DNA of 64,000 bases, from NCBI GenBank assembly GCA_910587665.1, contig CAJUMZ010000001.1, positions 216,058 to 280,057 on the forward strand, given 5' to 3'. Position numbers and translations under genes: made by a program. This document shows positions 1 to 9,063 of this stretch, piece after piece. A model generated the notes under the pieces. It made no database searches. It was not told the DNA's origin and worked only from the letters and a program-made list of their open reading frames with translations. Source of the stretch: an uncultured Muribaculum sp. GTDB taxonomy: Bacteria; Bacteroidota; Bacteroidia; Bacteroidales; Muribaculaceae. The stretch's first letter is position 1. The number at the start of each line of letters is the position of its first letter.

Positions 1-559
1 TCACCATACCGGCATAATTCACGTCGACGTCATGCACGAAAAACCATGTGCGCACACAGTTGTCGGCAATCGAGCACCCCTCGTCTTCAAGCCGCAGGGC
101 GTAGTCGCAGAGCAGCGCACGGGTGGCTACCTCCGAGCGCACATCGGGCGTGCACGCACTCCCCTGCCAGAAATGAGTGTAGACGCCGTGATGCACAGAG
201 AAAAGCCCGTTGTACAGGTTGTTGACCGCGACACCCTCCTGAAGATAGGCCCATAGCGCCACCTTGGTGCCGTCGAGTGGCGACTGCTCCACGATCGACA
301 CCGCACACTCCTCCTCTCTCGGGAGCTGAGGCTGCTGATTGGCGGCGTCGCTCAGGAAATAACGCTTGAACACCGGCACCACCCGCTCTCCAAGTCTCTC
401 GCGCAGGTGCTCATAGGCGGCGGTCACAGTGGCGAGCTGCACGTCAAACGGCTCCCCCGGGGCGGTCGAGCGTATTATCGCATGATATTCCGAAGCGCCG
501 CTTCCCTGCATTGACACCGACACTGTCGTGGCGACGTCGTTATTATAATATGTAGTCAT
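1..559 (-). CDS. RidA/YjgF-like (chorismatase-type) protein, 3-prime end outside window
   Basis: Reading leftward from an ATG at 559, 186 codons are open to the window edge, so the C-terminus is missing. The visible protein contains a stretch (C-V-R-T-W-F-F-V-H-D-V-D-V-N-Y-A-G-M) typical of the C-terminal Rid domain found in longer RidA-like and chorismatase-like proteins. Rid proteins deaminate reactive enamine/imine intermediates; the longer relatives include chorismate-hydrolysing enzymes, so the substrate cannot be read from this fragment. It has no signal peptide and is probably cytoplasmic. It follows the cytochrome lipoprotein gene by 32 nt in the same direction, so it may be the last gene of the minus-strand porin/imelysin operon, although its function does not obviously fit. 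Confidence 0.72.
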   Translation of the reverse strand, partial: MTTYYNNDVATTVSVSMQGSGASEYHAIIRSTAPGEPFDVQLATVTAAYEHLRERLGERVVPVFKRYFLSDAANQQPQLPREEECAVSIVEQSPLDGTKVALWAYLQEGVAVNNLYNGLFSVHHGVYTHFWQGSACTPDVRSEVATRALLCDYALRLEDEGCSIADNCVRTWFFVHDVDVNYAGMV

Positions 560-591
560 TTTCCTTTGTATTTCTTTGAGTAACATGGCTG

Positions 592-1293
592 TCATTTTTT
601 CGCACCTCCGCCGATCCAGTTTTTCACAAGGTCGACCGAAGTAGTATTTGTGATAATTGTATGATGGTGGTAAGCCCATCTTTCCGACAATCCGGTCGCG
701 AGAGCGAGCCACAGCACACTTGCCGACGGATCTCCCGGCGCAACGCGCATTTTATCGGACGACTTCACCGAAGCGGCGTTGACAAGTCCCGCATAGCTTT
801 CAAGGGAGGTAAGGTTAAGCTGCGCCGCCGAATGGTTGCTTCCGCCGTGACACTGCACACACGCAGCATCAAACACCGCCGTCTGTATCGCGTCATACAT
901 CCCGGCATTGACCTTACCCACATCAAAATGTATGTGCCCGTCGCTACCCTTTACAGCCTCCGTGGAGGCAAAGGTGGCGACACGCTTGCGCAGGCGGTTG
1001 ATGACACACAGCTCTATCGCGGTGATATCGCCCGTAATGCCACCCATCTCCAATCCGGTGCCGGAGACAGGCTTTGACACCTCGGCATAGTCGCTGTCGC
1101 TAAATCCGGCAACTACCACCGCATAATCGCCGGTCCAAGTGTCAATCCCCGTCACGTCGCCGCTGAACATTACCGTCGCGGCGCCCTCGCTACCGGCATC
1201 CGACGCCAGGTCATCATATATCTTCCCGTCGTCACATGCAGTGGCGGCAGTCAACATCAGCACCGGCAAAATAATTTTCCAATACTCTCCCAT
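592..1293 (-). CDS. Cytochrome c-type lipoprotein with one CxxCH heme site
   Basis: The 233-residue protein begins with a lipoprotein signal ending in a lipobox with Cys20. A single c-heme site, C145-V-Q-C-H149, lies in the C-terminal half, followed by a conserved-looking segment about a membrane-bound or photosynthetic-type small cytochrome domain. The start at 1293 is preferred over an upstream in-frame ATG at 1380, because 1293 gives a clean signal peptide and lies 4 nt after the stop of the preceding porin gene. Inference: it is an envelope electron carrier partnering the di-heme protein in the same operon. I recognise no closer family. Confidence 0.8.
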   Translation of the reverse strand: MGEYWKIILPVLMLTAATACDDGKIYDDLASDAGSEGAATVMFSGDVTGIDTWTGDYAVVVAGFSDSDYAEVSKPVSGTGLEMGGITGDITAIELCVINRLRKRVATFASTEAVKGSDGHIHFDVGKVNAGMYDAIQTAVFDAACVQCHGGSNHSAAQLNLTSLESYAGLVNAASVKSSDKMRVAPGDPSASVLWLALATGLSERWAYHHHTIITNTTSVDLVKNWIGGGAKK

Positions 1294-1297
1294 GGCG

Positions 1298-2521
1298 TCA
1301 GAATGTATATTGAAGGAGAACTGTCGCGGAGTGCATCGCAAGACCGAGGTCGTCATTGTCACGGTCAAGCTGCGTGGCATGACCCGTGCGCCCCATGTAT
1401 TGATACATAGCCTGCAATTTCAGGCTCGCCCCCATGAAAAAATAGTTGACTCCGACGGCAGGCATGTTGAGAAGACCGCCGCGATCCAGGCCGTTCCTGT
1501 CAAGCAGGTCGTAACGGAATGCGCCCTGCAGGCGGTCGGTTATGAAATATCCCGCCTGAACGTATCCGCCGAGATAGCTGTAAGACTCATGTATCTTCTG
1601 CCGCTTGGTAAAGCCCACTCTCATATAGTATGCCTCGGCACCGAGATACCAGCGGTTTTTAATCCAGGCAAACTCCGCCCCTGCGCGGAAATCGTTGGTG
1701 CTCTCGTTTTCGCTCTCGACATTGATCGACGCCGACACTCCGACAAGCATCTTGTCAAGGTTGAGCTGACGCGGATTGCCCTGTGTGGCGGGCATCACTC
1801 CCTTTGGCTGATAGGTAAATCGCCCCGAGTATAGCAGCGAGGGTATATGCCAGTCGTCGCTGAATGTCTTTGTAGCGGTATTGACCGAAGCCCCGGTACC
1901 GTTAAACACCCCTGCCTGATAGCCCCATTTCCCGCGAATCATGCCGTGCAGCTCCACTCCGAGGTCAAAGCCTGTGCCGATATGCGGCGTGACGGCGTTG
2001 AGCGAGTGGGGCATTATGACCGAAGCGGTAAGCGACACCGGCAAGGAGGGGAAAAGGGTCTCCCCGAGTGTCGTCAGGTAAGCATGGGAGAAAGGTGTCT
2101 TGAACTTGCCTATCCTCACCGCAAACTGGTCCTTCACCTTTACATCGGCCCACGCCTGCTGTAACAGGTTGCCTCCCGAAGCGGCGGCGTTGAGCGACAG
2201 GTTGTAGGTGACGATGCCGAATGCCTTGCCCGTGAAGCCGAGTACGGCGTAAGGGATTGCAAAACCGCTGTTTGCCACATTGTCCTGATTGTAGGCGGGG
2301 TCAAGCCCCTCGCTGTCATAATAATTGAAGTTTGCCGATGTCTGGGCGAGAAGATATGGCTTAAACACAAAATCGCCATTGCGGGTGCTCCATGAGAATC
2401 CGTCGCGCCCTGCAAGTGACACGACACCATTCTCCGTATCGGCCTCATATTGAGCCGACGCTGCAACCGGAAGTAGCGAAACCATCAATATTGCTGATAA
2501 GGTTGATTTTATTATTGACAT
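1298..2521 (-). CDS. OprO/OprP-like porin
   Basis: This 407-residue protein has a signal peptide ending near A-S-A-Q and then alternating beta strands ending in an aromatic residue (Q-Y-T-F), as expected of an outer-membrane barrel. The central segment (R-I-G-K-F-K-T-P-F) is the characteristic patch of the phosphate-selective porin O/P superfamily. The solute is not predictable from sequence. The gene lies between the di-heme oxidoreductase (34 nt) and the cytochrome lipoprotein (4 nt), which suggests it serves this redox/metal module rather than phosphate uptake. It is the second porin in the operon. Confidence 0.85.
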   Translation of the reverse strand: MSIIKSTLSAILMVSLLPVAASAQYEADTENGVVSLAGRDGFSWSTRNGDFVFKPYLLAQTSANFNYYDSEGLDPAYNQDNVANSGFAIPYAVLGFTGKAFGIVTYNLSLNAAASGGNLLQQAWADVKVKDQFAVRIGKFKTPFSHAYLTTLGETLFPSLPVSLTASVIMPHSLNAVTPHIGTGFDLGVELHGMIRGKWGYQAGVFNGTGASVNTATKTFSDDWHIPSLLYSGRFTYQPKGVMPATQGNPRQLNLDKMLVGVSASINVESENESTNDFRAGAEFAWIKNRWYLGAEAYYMRVGFTKRQKIHESYSYLGGYVQAGYFITDRLQGAFRYDLLDRNGLDRGGLLNMPAVGVNYFFMGASLKLQAMYQYMGRTGHATQLDRDNDDLGLAMHSATVLLQYTF

Positions 2522-2555
2522 AACAAAGATAGTGAATAATATTGAATTTTAGAGG

Positions 2556-3992
2556 TCATAATGATTTTAGAAATGCCACAAGTGCGTCGCGGTCGGCTTT
2601 GGTCATCTTGCGGAAGAGATTTTTCGAAGCCTCACCCTCTCCGCCATGCCACATGATAGCCTCGGTGAAATTGCGCGCACGACCGTCATGGAGGAAATAG
2701 GTGTGTCCGTTGACCTTTTCCTGCAAGCCGATGCCCCAGAGCGGGGTCGTACGCCACTCATTACCCTGCGCCAGTCCCGACACATAATTGTCGTTTAGCC
2801 CGACACCCATTATCTCAGAGCCCATATCATGCAGAAGGAAGTCGGAATAGGGATGGATCGTCTGGTTGCCGAGCCAAGGCAGCTGGGTGCCGTTGAGCAG
2901 GGTCGAGCCACGCGGGCGCGTGTGGAGCGTGGTCACATGGCAGAGGTGGCATTTCGCCTCGTAAAACATCCGTTCGCCACGCCTTACCTCAGGGTCATCC
3001 ACATTACGGCGCGCGGGCACACCGAGCGACTGTAGGTAGAAATCCACATTTTCCATCTCCTCGGTCGACACGTCGAGCTTGTCGTAGAGCAGCCCCATCA
3101 TCGAGCCTTGCGACATCTGCAATTGTCCACGGCATATCTCCTCCGGATACCGGCTGTTGGTCACGCCCATGTCGCTCGAGAAGCCGAGTTCCACGGTAAG
3201 GTCGGCGTGCTGGGCCTTGTTGCCGGAAAGGCCAAGCGACCTTACGCCCCGCTCCGTGATATAGTTGCACCGGCCTGAGATACCCAACTCCGGATAATTG
3301 CTCTTTGCGGCAAGAGCCTCTATCTCGGCAGGATCGAGCGACATCATCTGCCCCATGCCGACATGGCGCAGCGGGATGCGCACCGTGCAGAACAGGTCGC
3401 CGGGGTCGACCGCGTCGGCATACCAGTCGGTGATCGTATAGGATGGGCAGGCAAGCTCATATGGCTCGCCGTCGGGAAACGTAAACGACTCGTAGCGCCA
3501 GTCGACTTTCAGCTTTCCCTCGGCGTCGACGCCGTAGATCGACTGGTCGTGGAGCACCCTGCCGTAATCCTTGAAAAACGCCCCGTTTTTGCGGGTCACA
3601 TACACGAGCATCGCCGAGAAGCCGTAGTTTCCGGAACCCCCGTCGGCCCAGAGCGCGGGCTTGGTGCGCCCGGCGTTGCTGTGACAGCTTCCGCAGGAAT
3701 ACCCGGCATATACCGGACCGAGACCGCCACCGTAGCCGTTGGATGATGTACGCATATCGTCATACAGCTTGTCGCCACGAAAAAAGCGGGTGGAGTTGGC
3801 TCCGCTCACCCAGTCGGCTTGGGTATCAAATGCCTTCGACGAGTTGAGAAATATGGTTGAGGTACCTGCCGACAGGGCATACCCTTGCGGCACCTCCACA
3901 TCAAGCACGTCGAGACCCTCCGTGTCACATGACACGAGAGGGCCTGCGGCTACTGTAATGAATAATGCTATATATAAATGTGTAGGTTTCAT
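2556..3992 (-). CDS. Di-heme oxidoreductase (DHOR / putative thiol oxidoreductase family)
   Basis: The 478-residue lipoprotein (lipobox S-C at residue 22) has two c-heme sites: C100-G-S-C-H104 and C348-H-L-C-H352. The C-terminal third, with T-P-L-W-G-I-G-L and Y-F-L-H-D-G-R-A-R-N-F-T-E-A-I, is diagnostic of the DUF1111/DHOR family, which resembles MauG and bacterial di-heme peroxidases. It overlaps the imelysin gene by 4 nt, and the DHOR-imelysin pairing is known from iron-regulated loci. Predicted site is the periplasmic or outer face of the envelope. The substrate is unknown; iron release or redox handling is an inference from context. Confidence 0.92.
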   Translation of the reverse strand: MKPTHLYIALFITVAAGPLVSCDTEGLDVLDVEVPQGYALSAGTSTIFLNSSKAFDTQADWVSGANSTRFFRGDKLYDDMRTSSNGYGGGLGPVYAGYSCGSCHSNAGRTKPALWADGGSGNYGFSAMLVYVTRKNGAFFKDYGRVLHDQSIYGVDAEGKLKVDWRYESFTFPDGEPYELACPSYTITDWYADAVDPGDLFCTVRIPLRHVGMGQMMSLDPAEIEALAAKSNYPELGISGRCNYITERGVRSLGLSGNKAQHADLTVELGFSSDMGVTNSRYPEEICRGQLQMSQGSMMGLLYDKLDVSTEEMENVDFYLQSLGVPARRNVDDPEVRRGERMFYEAKCHLCHVTTLHTRPRGSTLLNGTQLPWLGNQTIHPYSDFLLHDMGSEIMGVGLNDNYVSGLAQGNEWRTTPLWGIGLQEKVNGHTYFLHDGRARNFTEAIMWHGGEGEASKNLFRKMTKADRDALVAFLKSL

Positions 3993-5143
3993 TTCACTGT
4001 TCTTGCCTTGCCGTCTTTAAAAAGAAGGAACTCAAGGGTGTGGAAGCCCCGGACATTCTGCGCGCTCTCCACCGTGACATCATCGTCGCCGTCGCCCCAC
4101 ACAAGGTCATCGAGGTTGCCCGACGTGAGATGGTTGACGATGGCATCCTGGTCGAGAGGCCAGCTGTCCATGTTGGGGTCAAGGCCGAGCGCGTCGACCG
4201 GACCGAAGAGAAACGCCTCGCTCATTTCCCACGGGCCACGCGCGTCAAGCCATGCCTCGCATGCCGCCTCAAAAGCAGCGTCGGTGCGCTTCTCGCCGAG
4301 GTCGCGCACTGCGGCAAGGAGAGCTGCATTTTTATCGCGCAGGTCGATATAGGTAGGAAGTATCACATAGTCGACGTAATCATTGACGATGGCGTCGAGC
4401 TTGCCGTCGTGACCTGAGAGAGTATTGAAGAATGATTTCAGATCCTTGTCAAAAACCTCCTCAAGGGCGGCGCAGGCATCCATTGCCTCGCGCGCTTCCT
4501 GCGAATTTATATTGTTGCGGAATGGTGAGGGAATGGCAAGTATCGCAGAGGCGGCTCCGTCAATCGCAGCATTGACTTTTGCATCAAGAGCGGGGTCGAT
4601 GCTCTTCACAAGAGCCGACATGGAGTGGTCGCCGCTCTTGCCATTGTAAGTACAGGCATAGGAATTGCGTATTGAGGCGATATTATTGGCATAATCCTCA
4701 CGTGAGTGCCAGCTGTACCACGACTCGACGGCGTATAACGCCTCCTCATGCTTTCCGCTCATGTACAGATTATAGGGGTCGCCTATTTTTGCATTGCCCA
4801 CCTCGTCGGCAATCGAGCTGCAGCCGTCAAGTATCTCCTCGATGCAGTTGATCGCGCTGGCATAGGTGGAATTGTTGTGGCGACGGAAAGTCTCGGCATA
4901 GGACTCACCCCCGTTATAGGACACATTCCATGCCTCATACAGGCTGTTGGCGTCATCGACAAGAAGCTTTGCCACTCGGCTGGAGTAGTTGTGCCATGCG
5001 TTGGCATTGGCTGTCGAGTAGTCGAGATTCTTTGTATCGGCTGTATCGCCGGAATTTTCATTTTTCGGGTCGTCGCTGCTGCAGGCGACCATGGCGCAGC
5101 ACATTGCAAGGGCTGCGATTGTTGAGTAAAAATTCTTTTTCAT
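3989..5143 (-). CDS. Imelysin family lipoprotein (M75-like, ICMP/IrpA group)
   Basis: This 384-residue protein starts with a lipoprotein signal (V-A-C-S) and a low-complexity Asp/Asn linker. The core is helical. Near the C-terminus is the family's GxHxxE signature, seen as G366-F-H368-T-L-E371. Imelysin-like proteins are envelope proteins of iron uptake; they were named after a reported insulin-cleaving activity, but many appear to bind metal rather than cleave. The gene lies 40 nt after the upstream porin gene and overlaps the DHOR gene by 4 nt, so translational coupling is likely. No iron-responsive operator could be identified by eye. Confidence 0.92.
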   Translation of the reverse strand: MKKNFYSTIAALAMCCAMVACSSDDPKNENSGDTADTKNLDYSTANANAWHNYSSRVAKLLVDDANSLYEAWNVSYNGGESYAETFRRHNNSTYASAINCIEEILDGCSSIADEVGNAKIGDPYNLYMSGKHEEALYAVESWYSWHSREDYANNIASIRNSYACTYNGKSGDHSMSALVKSIDPALDAKVNAAIDGAASAILAIPSPFRNNINSQEAREAMDACAALEEVFDKDLKSFFNTLSGHDGKLDAIVNDYVDYVILPTYIDLRDKNAALLAAVRDLGEKRTDAAFEAACEAWLDARGPWEMSEAFLFGPVDALGLDPNMDSWPLDQDAIVNHLTSGNLDDLVWGDGDDDVTVESAQNVRGFHTLEFLLFKDGKARTVK

Positions 5144-5183
5144 AATTATAAGATTGTTAGTGACTTTAAGGTCGTTAATGATC

Positions 5184-6491
5184 CTATTTTTTAATAAACC
5201 AGCCGATATAGGCTATCCCGACCGACACCTCGTTCTCGCTGTTGTAGCGGCCTGAGCCAAACGGGTTGGAGGTGCCTATCTGACGGTTGGAGTAGTCGGC
5301 TTTCACCACAAGATTGGGGAGGGCATACCAGTTGACGCCCGCGCTCCACTTGCTCACCTCAAGCCGGCGGTCGGCAGTAGCGGGAGTGGCTACCGATTTC
5401 TGCGGGTTGAAATACTCATACCTTACAAAGGGGTATATGACCGGCATTCTCTTGATGCCTGCCACATTGCCGAGGTTGAATCCCGCCTCCACGCCGTAGC
5501 TGAGCGCGTTTTTAGCCACCGGTAACAGCCGGCTATAGGGCGACGCGCCGGGAAGCTTGTTGTTTTTGCCGTTGACCGACTCCGTATTGCCCACGTGCCC
5601 GTACACCACATCGCCGCGAAGGGTCACGTAGCGGTTGCGGTACTGCGCGTCAAAGCTTGCCATCGCCACCGGGATACGGCCGTCGGCGGCATATGTCTGC
5701 GACTTGTCGGAGTTGGCACCCGCGTCATGGCAGTAATACATCGACACTCCCGCGCGCAGCCCCTTCACACCACGGTAATCTACACGCGCCACATAGCCGG
5801 GCGACGTGAAATTGTCAGTCTCGAAAAATCCCTGCTTGCCGCCGGCGATCCAAGTGTCACGGTCAAAGCCGTTGGCATTCAGCCCCGCCACCACCATAGC
5901 CTGCCAGTCAAACGTGGCGTGTCCGCGCCCGACAGTACCGAAAAATGCGAGACCGGTCTCGTGCCATGTACTCGGAAGCATCACCGTCTCGCTCTCCGGG
6001 CGCACTGTCCCGAAAAAATTGACAGGCTCGTGGTGGGTGTTGGTCAAGCCGAAAGGCACTATCATATGACCCGCCCTTACATTGAATCCCGGCACTATCA
6101 GGCGTGTGATATGGAACTGCTCCAACGCTACCTCGCCGCCTTTCTCTACCTCGGTCTCATACTCGCCGTTCTCACTGTTTTCAAGCTCATAGGCGACGCC
6201 GGTGCCTCCCGCCTCAAATTCGATCTCCGCCCCGAGTATCCACTTGGGGGTAAACTTGTAGTCGATGGCAAGCACGAAGCGCGGGATGGCTATCGTGTTG
6301 CGTCGCTCCTTTGTCGCGCCATTCTTCTGGAAACGGTTGATACCGTAATCCTTGAACGATGCCACTATCTCTCCATAGCCGCCAAACCTGAATCTTGAAT
6401 AGCCCGCCGTGTCAGCCGCTTCCTGCGCCATAGCCGGGCCGGCGGCAACCAGCATCAACAGCATGCCTGTGATTTCACTTTTTCCTTTCAT
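5184..6491 (-). CDS. OprO/P-like porin, first gene of the imelysin operon
   Basis: The 435-residue protein has a signal peptide (cleaved near A-M-A-Q) and a beta-barrel pattern. It has R-F-G-G-Y-G-E at the N-terminus and R-A-G-H-M-I-V-P-F-G in the region that corresponds to the O/P porin signature. It also contains T-H-H-E-P-V-N-F-F, often seen in Bacteroidales relatives annotated as hypothetical porins. As the first gene of the six-gene operon it directly follows a good promoter (6518-6549). The transported solute is unknown; its company with imelysin and heme proteins makes a metal chelate or redox-active compound a reasonable guess. Confidence 0.83.
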   Translation of the reverse strand: MKGKSEITGMLLMLVAAGPAMAQEAADTAGYSRFRFGGYGEIVASFKDYGINRFQKNGATKERRNTIAIPRFVLAIDYKFTPKWILGAEIEFEAGGTGVAYELENSENGEYETEVEKGGEVALEQFHITRLIVPGFNVRAGHMIVPFGLTNTHHEPVNFFGTVRPESETVMLPSTWHETGLAFFGTVGRGHATFDWQAMVVAGLNANGFDRDTWIAGGKQGFFETDNFTSPGYVARVDYRGVKGLRAGVSMYYCHDAGANSDKSQTYAADGRIPVAMASFDAQYRNRYVTLRGDVVYGHVGNTESVNGKNNKLPGASPYSRLLPVAKNALSYGVEAGFNLGNVAGIKRMPVIYPFVRYEYFNPQKSVATPATADRRLEVSKWSAGVNWYALPNLVVKADYSNRQIGTSNPFGSGRYNSENEVSVGIAYIGWFIKK

Positions 6492-6517
6492 GAATTTTTG
6501 GTTAAATTTTACTGATG

Positions 6518-6549
6518 CAAAATTACTGCCGCCACACCACCGCCCGCAA
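6518..6549 (-). promoter_or_regulatory. Bacteroidetes-type promoter for the porin/imelysin operon
   Basis: On the minus strand, TTG (6549-6547), a 21-nt spacer and TAATTTTG (6525-6518) match the TTG/TAnnTTTG consensus of the Bacteroidetes primary sigma factor. The box lies 26 nt upstream of the porin start codon. Confidence 0.65.
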
Positions 6550-6624
6550 TACCCAAAAATGGGACTTTTTTAGATTCATTCCAAATAGGGAGTTGTCGGG
6601 TTGTCGAGTTTTCTAGTTGTCAGG

Positions 6625-6669
6625 CTAATGGGTCTAATTGGACTAATTGGACTAATTGGACTAATTGGG
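6625..6669. repeat. Five tandem copies of a 9-bp repeat (CTAATTGGA type)
   Basis: Five consecutive 9-mers, variants of CTAATTGGA, lie between the two divergent operons. The reverse complement (TCCAATTAG) is the unit found in three later spacers of the fimbrial region, so this copy is inverted relative to them. Around it (6590-6720) are further short GTTGT/ACAAC-rich stretches. Apart from the two promoters, I see nothing else in the 446-nt spacer 6492-6937. Confidence 0.85.
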
Positions 6670-6799
6670 TGTTGTTGGGTATCGGGTTGTAGACAACCCG
6701 CCAATAAGTGTTAACCCGACACTTAAAACGCTGACGATTAGCAGAATTACCCCCCCCCGTTTAACATATGTTAATTAACACATTTATTCATGCTTTTCG

Positions 6800-6830
6800 T
6801 TGTCGAGTATTAAAATTTAACCTACTTTTG
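6800..6830 (+). promoter_or_regulatory. Promoter of the fimbrial operon
   Basis: TTG (6800-6802), a 20-nt spacer and TACTTTTG (6823-6830) fit the Bacteroidetes consensus. The predicted transcript has a leader of about 100 nt before the DUF3575 gene, long enough for regulation, although I found no convincing hairpin in it. Confidence 0.65.
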
Positions 6831-6937
6831 TATTTACTAAACACGCGAAACCACTGATCAACCATAAATCAGGCGAATTAATACCAATTTTACCGACTCG
6901 CGAAAGCCTGCCGATAACTAACATAAAAAAGGAAAAA

Positions 6938-7561
6938 GTGATTATTAAGAAAAATATGTACCTGAAAACGACGAGAGCAAGGTTAATTGCAGCACTGTCA
7001 TTCCTGTTCATTGTAATCTCCTTTGAATCACAGGCTCAGGATGTTGCATTAAAGACCAATCTTCTCTACGACGCCACCGCGACCATCAACGCAGGCGTGG
7101 AAGTCGCCCTTGCGCCGAAATGGTCGCTTGATGTGTCGGGCAACTTCAACGCATGGAGCTTCTCCGACGGCAAGCGGTGGAAACACTGGCTCGCCCAGCC
7201 AGAGCTTCGCTACTGGCTGTGCCGGGAGATGGGCGGACACTTTTTTGCCTTCCACCTCCTCGGCGGCCAATACAATGTGGGGCATGTCAACCTTGACTTC
7301 CTCAGCTTCCTCGGCTCCAACTTCAAAGATTTCCGCCATCTCCGCCATCAAGGATGGTATGGCGGCGCCGGCATAGGATATGGATACTCATGGCTGCTGT
7401 CAAAACACTGGAACATCGAGGCGGAGATCGCTGTGGGCTACATCTACTCCCGCTACGACGTGTACGAGTGTGCCGGATGCGGCAAGAAGATCGACTCCGG
7501 TCGACACAACAATTACGTAGGCCCGACAAAAGCCGCCGTCAACCTGATTTACGTATTCTAA
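6938..7561 (+). CDS. DUF3575 family protein, first gene of the fimbrial operon
   Basis: The 207-residue protein has a signal peptide (cleaved near S-Q-A-Q) followed by L-K-T-N-L-L-Y-D-A-T-A-T, the opening of DUF3575 proteins. Alternating beta strands and a terminal aromatic (I-Y-V-F) suggest a small outer-membrane barrel. A C-A-G-C-G-K pair of cysteines lies near the C-terminus. The listed start is a GTG preceded by AAGGA; an ATG at 6956 would give the same mature protein. DUF3575 genes commonly lead Mfa-type fimbrial operons with DUF3868 genes, and an assembly or surface-presentation role is inferred from that. Confidence 0.88.
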   Translation: MIIKKNMYLKTTRARLIAALSFLFIVISFESQAQDVALKTNLLYDATATINAGVEVALAPKWSLDVSGNFNAWSFSDGKRWKHWLAQPELRYWLCREMGGHFFAFHLLGGQYNVGHVNLDFLSFLGSNFKDFRHLRHQGWYGGAGIGYGYSWLLSKHWNIEAEIAVGYIYSRYDVYECAGCGKKIDSGRHNNYVGPTKAAVNLIYVF

Positions 7562-7574
7562 ACCTCCCGCACCC

Positions 7575-9005
7575 ATGAAACATCTGTTATCCGCCATAAT
7601 ACTCCTCTCCGCCACAACCGCCATAACCGCCTCAGATAGGGGGGATTACAACCCGACTGTCACTCATGACGGGTCGACACTGAGTGTCGACATGACCTTG
7701 CGTCTCGCCGACGTAAAGGTCAAGAGCGAGCAGCAGCTCACAGTGACTCCCGCCCTCGTCAACGGCGACAACCGCCTCGACCTCCCCGACGTCACGGTCA
7801 CAGGTCGTAGCCGCTCCATCCGCGACGCCCGCCAAGAGCTTCCCCTCCCCGCAGGCTTTGCCTCATACCGCGCCGGCAAGGTGCCCGCCGAGATCCCCTA
7901 CCACGCCGAGGTACCTCTCGCCGACTGGATGCTCGACGCCGACCTTATTATCACCGACTCCCTTTCGGGATGCAACTGCGCCCCGCTCACCGACGGCAGG
8001 CAGCTACTCGCCACCCTCGACATGCGCCCCCGCATCTTCGCCCCGGAGTATGAATACATCGCCCCGACAGCCGAGGCGGTAAAGATACGCGAGGCCGCCG
8101 GTCACGCCTATATCGACTTCCCCGTCAACAAGACCGAGATCTACCCCGACTATCGCCGCAATCCCGTCGAGCTTGCCGCCATACGCGACACAATCGAGCT
8201 TATAAAGGGTGACCCCGACTACACGATCACATCGCTTACCCTGAAGGGCTACGCTTCGCCCGAAGGATCATATGCCAACAACGAGCGTCTCGCCCGCGGC
8301 CGTACAGAGGCCCTGCGCGCCTACATCCGCGGTCTCTACGACTTCCCCGCGCAACTGCTCACCTCCGAATGGGAGCCTGAGGACTGGGAGGGGCTGATAG
8401 CCTACCTGCGCACGAGCGACTTCCCCGAGCGCGACGCCATGATAGAGATATGCACCGACCCGGCGTTTGACTCCAACCCCGACGGCCGCGAATGGCGTCT
8501 CAAGTCGCGCTATCCCAAGCAGTACGCGTTCCTCCTCAAGGAGGTGTACCCCGGACTGCGCCACACCGACTACTCCGTGCGATACACCGTGCGCACCTAC
8601 ACCGACGTCAACGAGATAGCACGCGTCATGAAGACTGCCCCCGGCAAGCTCTCGCTCCGCGAGATGTATCTGCTCGCCGAGACCCTCGAGCCGGGATCGC
8701 CCGAATACAACGAGGTGTTTGAGACCGCCGTGCGCCTCTACCCCGCCGAGCCGGAAGCCAACCTCAACGCAGCCCTCGCCGCCCTCCGATCGGGCGAACT
8801 TGATCGCGCAGCCGGCTACCTCGACCGCGCAGGCGACGTACCCGAGGCGGCATATGCCCGAGGCATCCTCGCCGCAAAGCGTGGCGACTACACCACAGCC
8901 CTCCCCTTTCTTGACCGCGCAGCATCCGCCGGCATCGTGAAAGCCGCCGACGCCAAGACGCAGCTCGAAGAAATTATAAAACGCACGCCAAAAAGCCAAC
9001 AATAA
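7575..9005 (+). CDS. DUF3868 / OmpA-like / TPR protein of the fimbrial operon
   Basis: The 476-residue protein carries a signal peptide and an N-terminal beta domain of the DUF3868 type (about 20-160). The next region is OmpA-C-like (about 165-280), seen in F-P-V-N-K-T-E-I-Y-P-D-Y-R-R-N and L-K-G-Y-A-S-P-E-G-S-Y-A-N-N-E-R-L-A. The C-terminal region, about 380-470, is TPR-like (A-E-P-E-A-N-L-N-A-A-L-A-A-L). The gene lies 13 nt after the DUF3575 gene. The OmpA-like motif suggests peptidoglycan contact, so it probably anchors the fimbrial machinery. It is very GC-rich, unlike the mid-sections of the later fimbrial genes. Confidence 0.88.
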   Translation: MKHLLSAIILLSATTAITASDRGDYNPTVTHDGSTLSVDMTLRLADVKVKSEQQLTVTPALVNGDNRLDLPDVTVTGRSRSIRDARQELPLPAGFASYRAGKVPAEIPYHAEVPLADWMLDADLIITDSLSGCNCAPLTDGRQLLATLDMRPRIFAPEYEYIAPTAEAVKIREAAGHAYIDFPVNKTEIYPDYRRNPVELAAIRDTIELIKGDPDYTITSLTLKGYASPEGSYANNERLARGRTEALRAYIRGLYDFPAQLLTSEWEPEDWEGLIAYLRTSDFPERDAMIEICTDPAFDSNPDGREWRLKSRYPKQYAFLLKEVYPGLRHTDYSVRYTVRTYTDVNEIARVMKTAPGKLSLREMYLLAETLEPGSPEYNEVFETAVRLYPAEPEANLNAALAALRSGELDRAAGYLDRAGDVPEAAYARGILAAKRGDYTTALPFLDRAASAGIVKAADAKTQLEEIIKRTPKSQQ

Positions 9006-9063
9006 AACCCTATCATAGACACCGGAAAAGTGATATTTAACTAACTAAACTAATTATATACAC

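Noticed and set aside
661..1077. Open frame on the plus strand opposite the cytochrome lipoprotein
   Set aside because: It lies entirely opposite a gene with a signal peptide and heme motif and has no protein-like features.
8268..9002. Long minus-strand frame (244 codons) opposite the DUF3868 gene
   Set aside because: GC-rich coding DNA leaves the antisense frame open; the plus strand has clear OmpA and TPR motifs.
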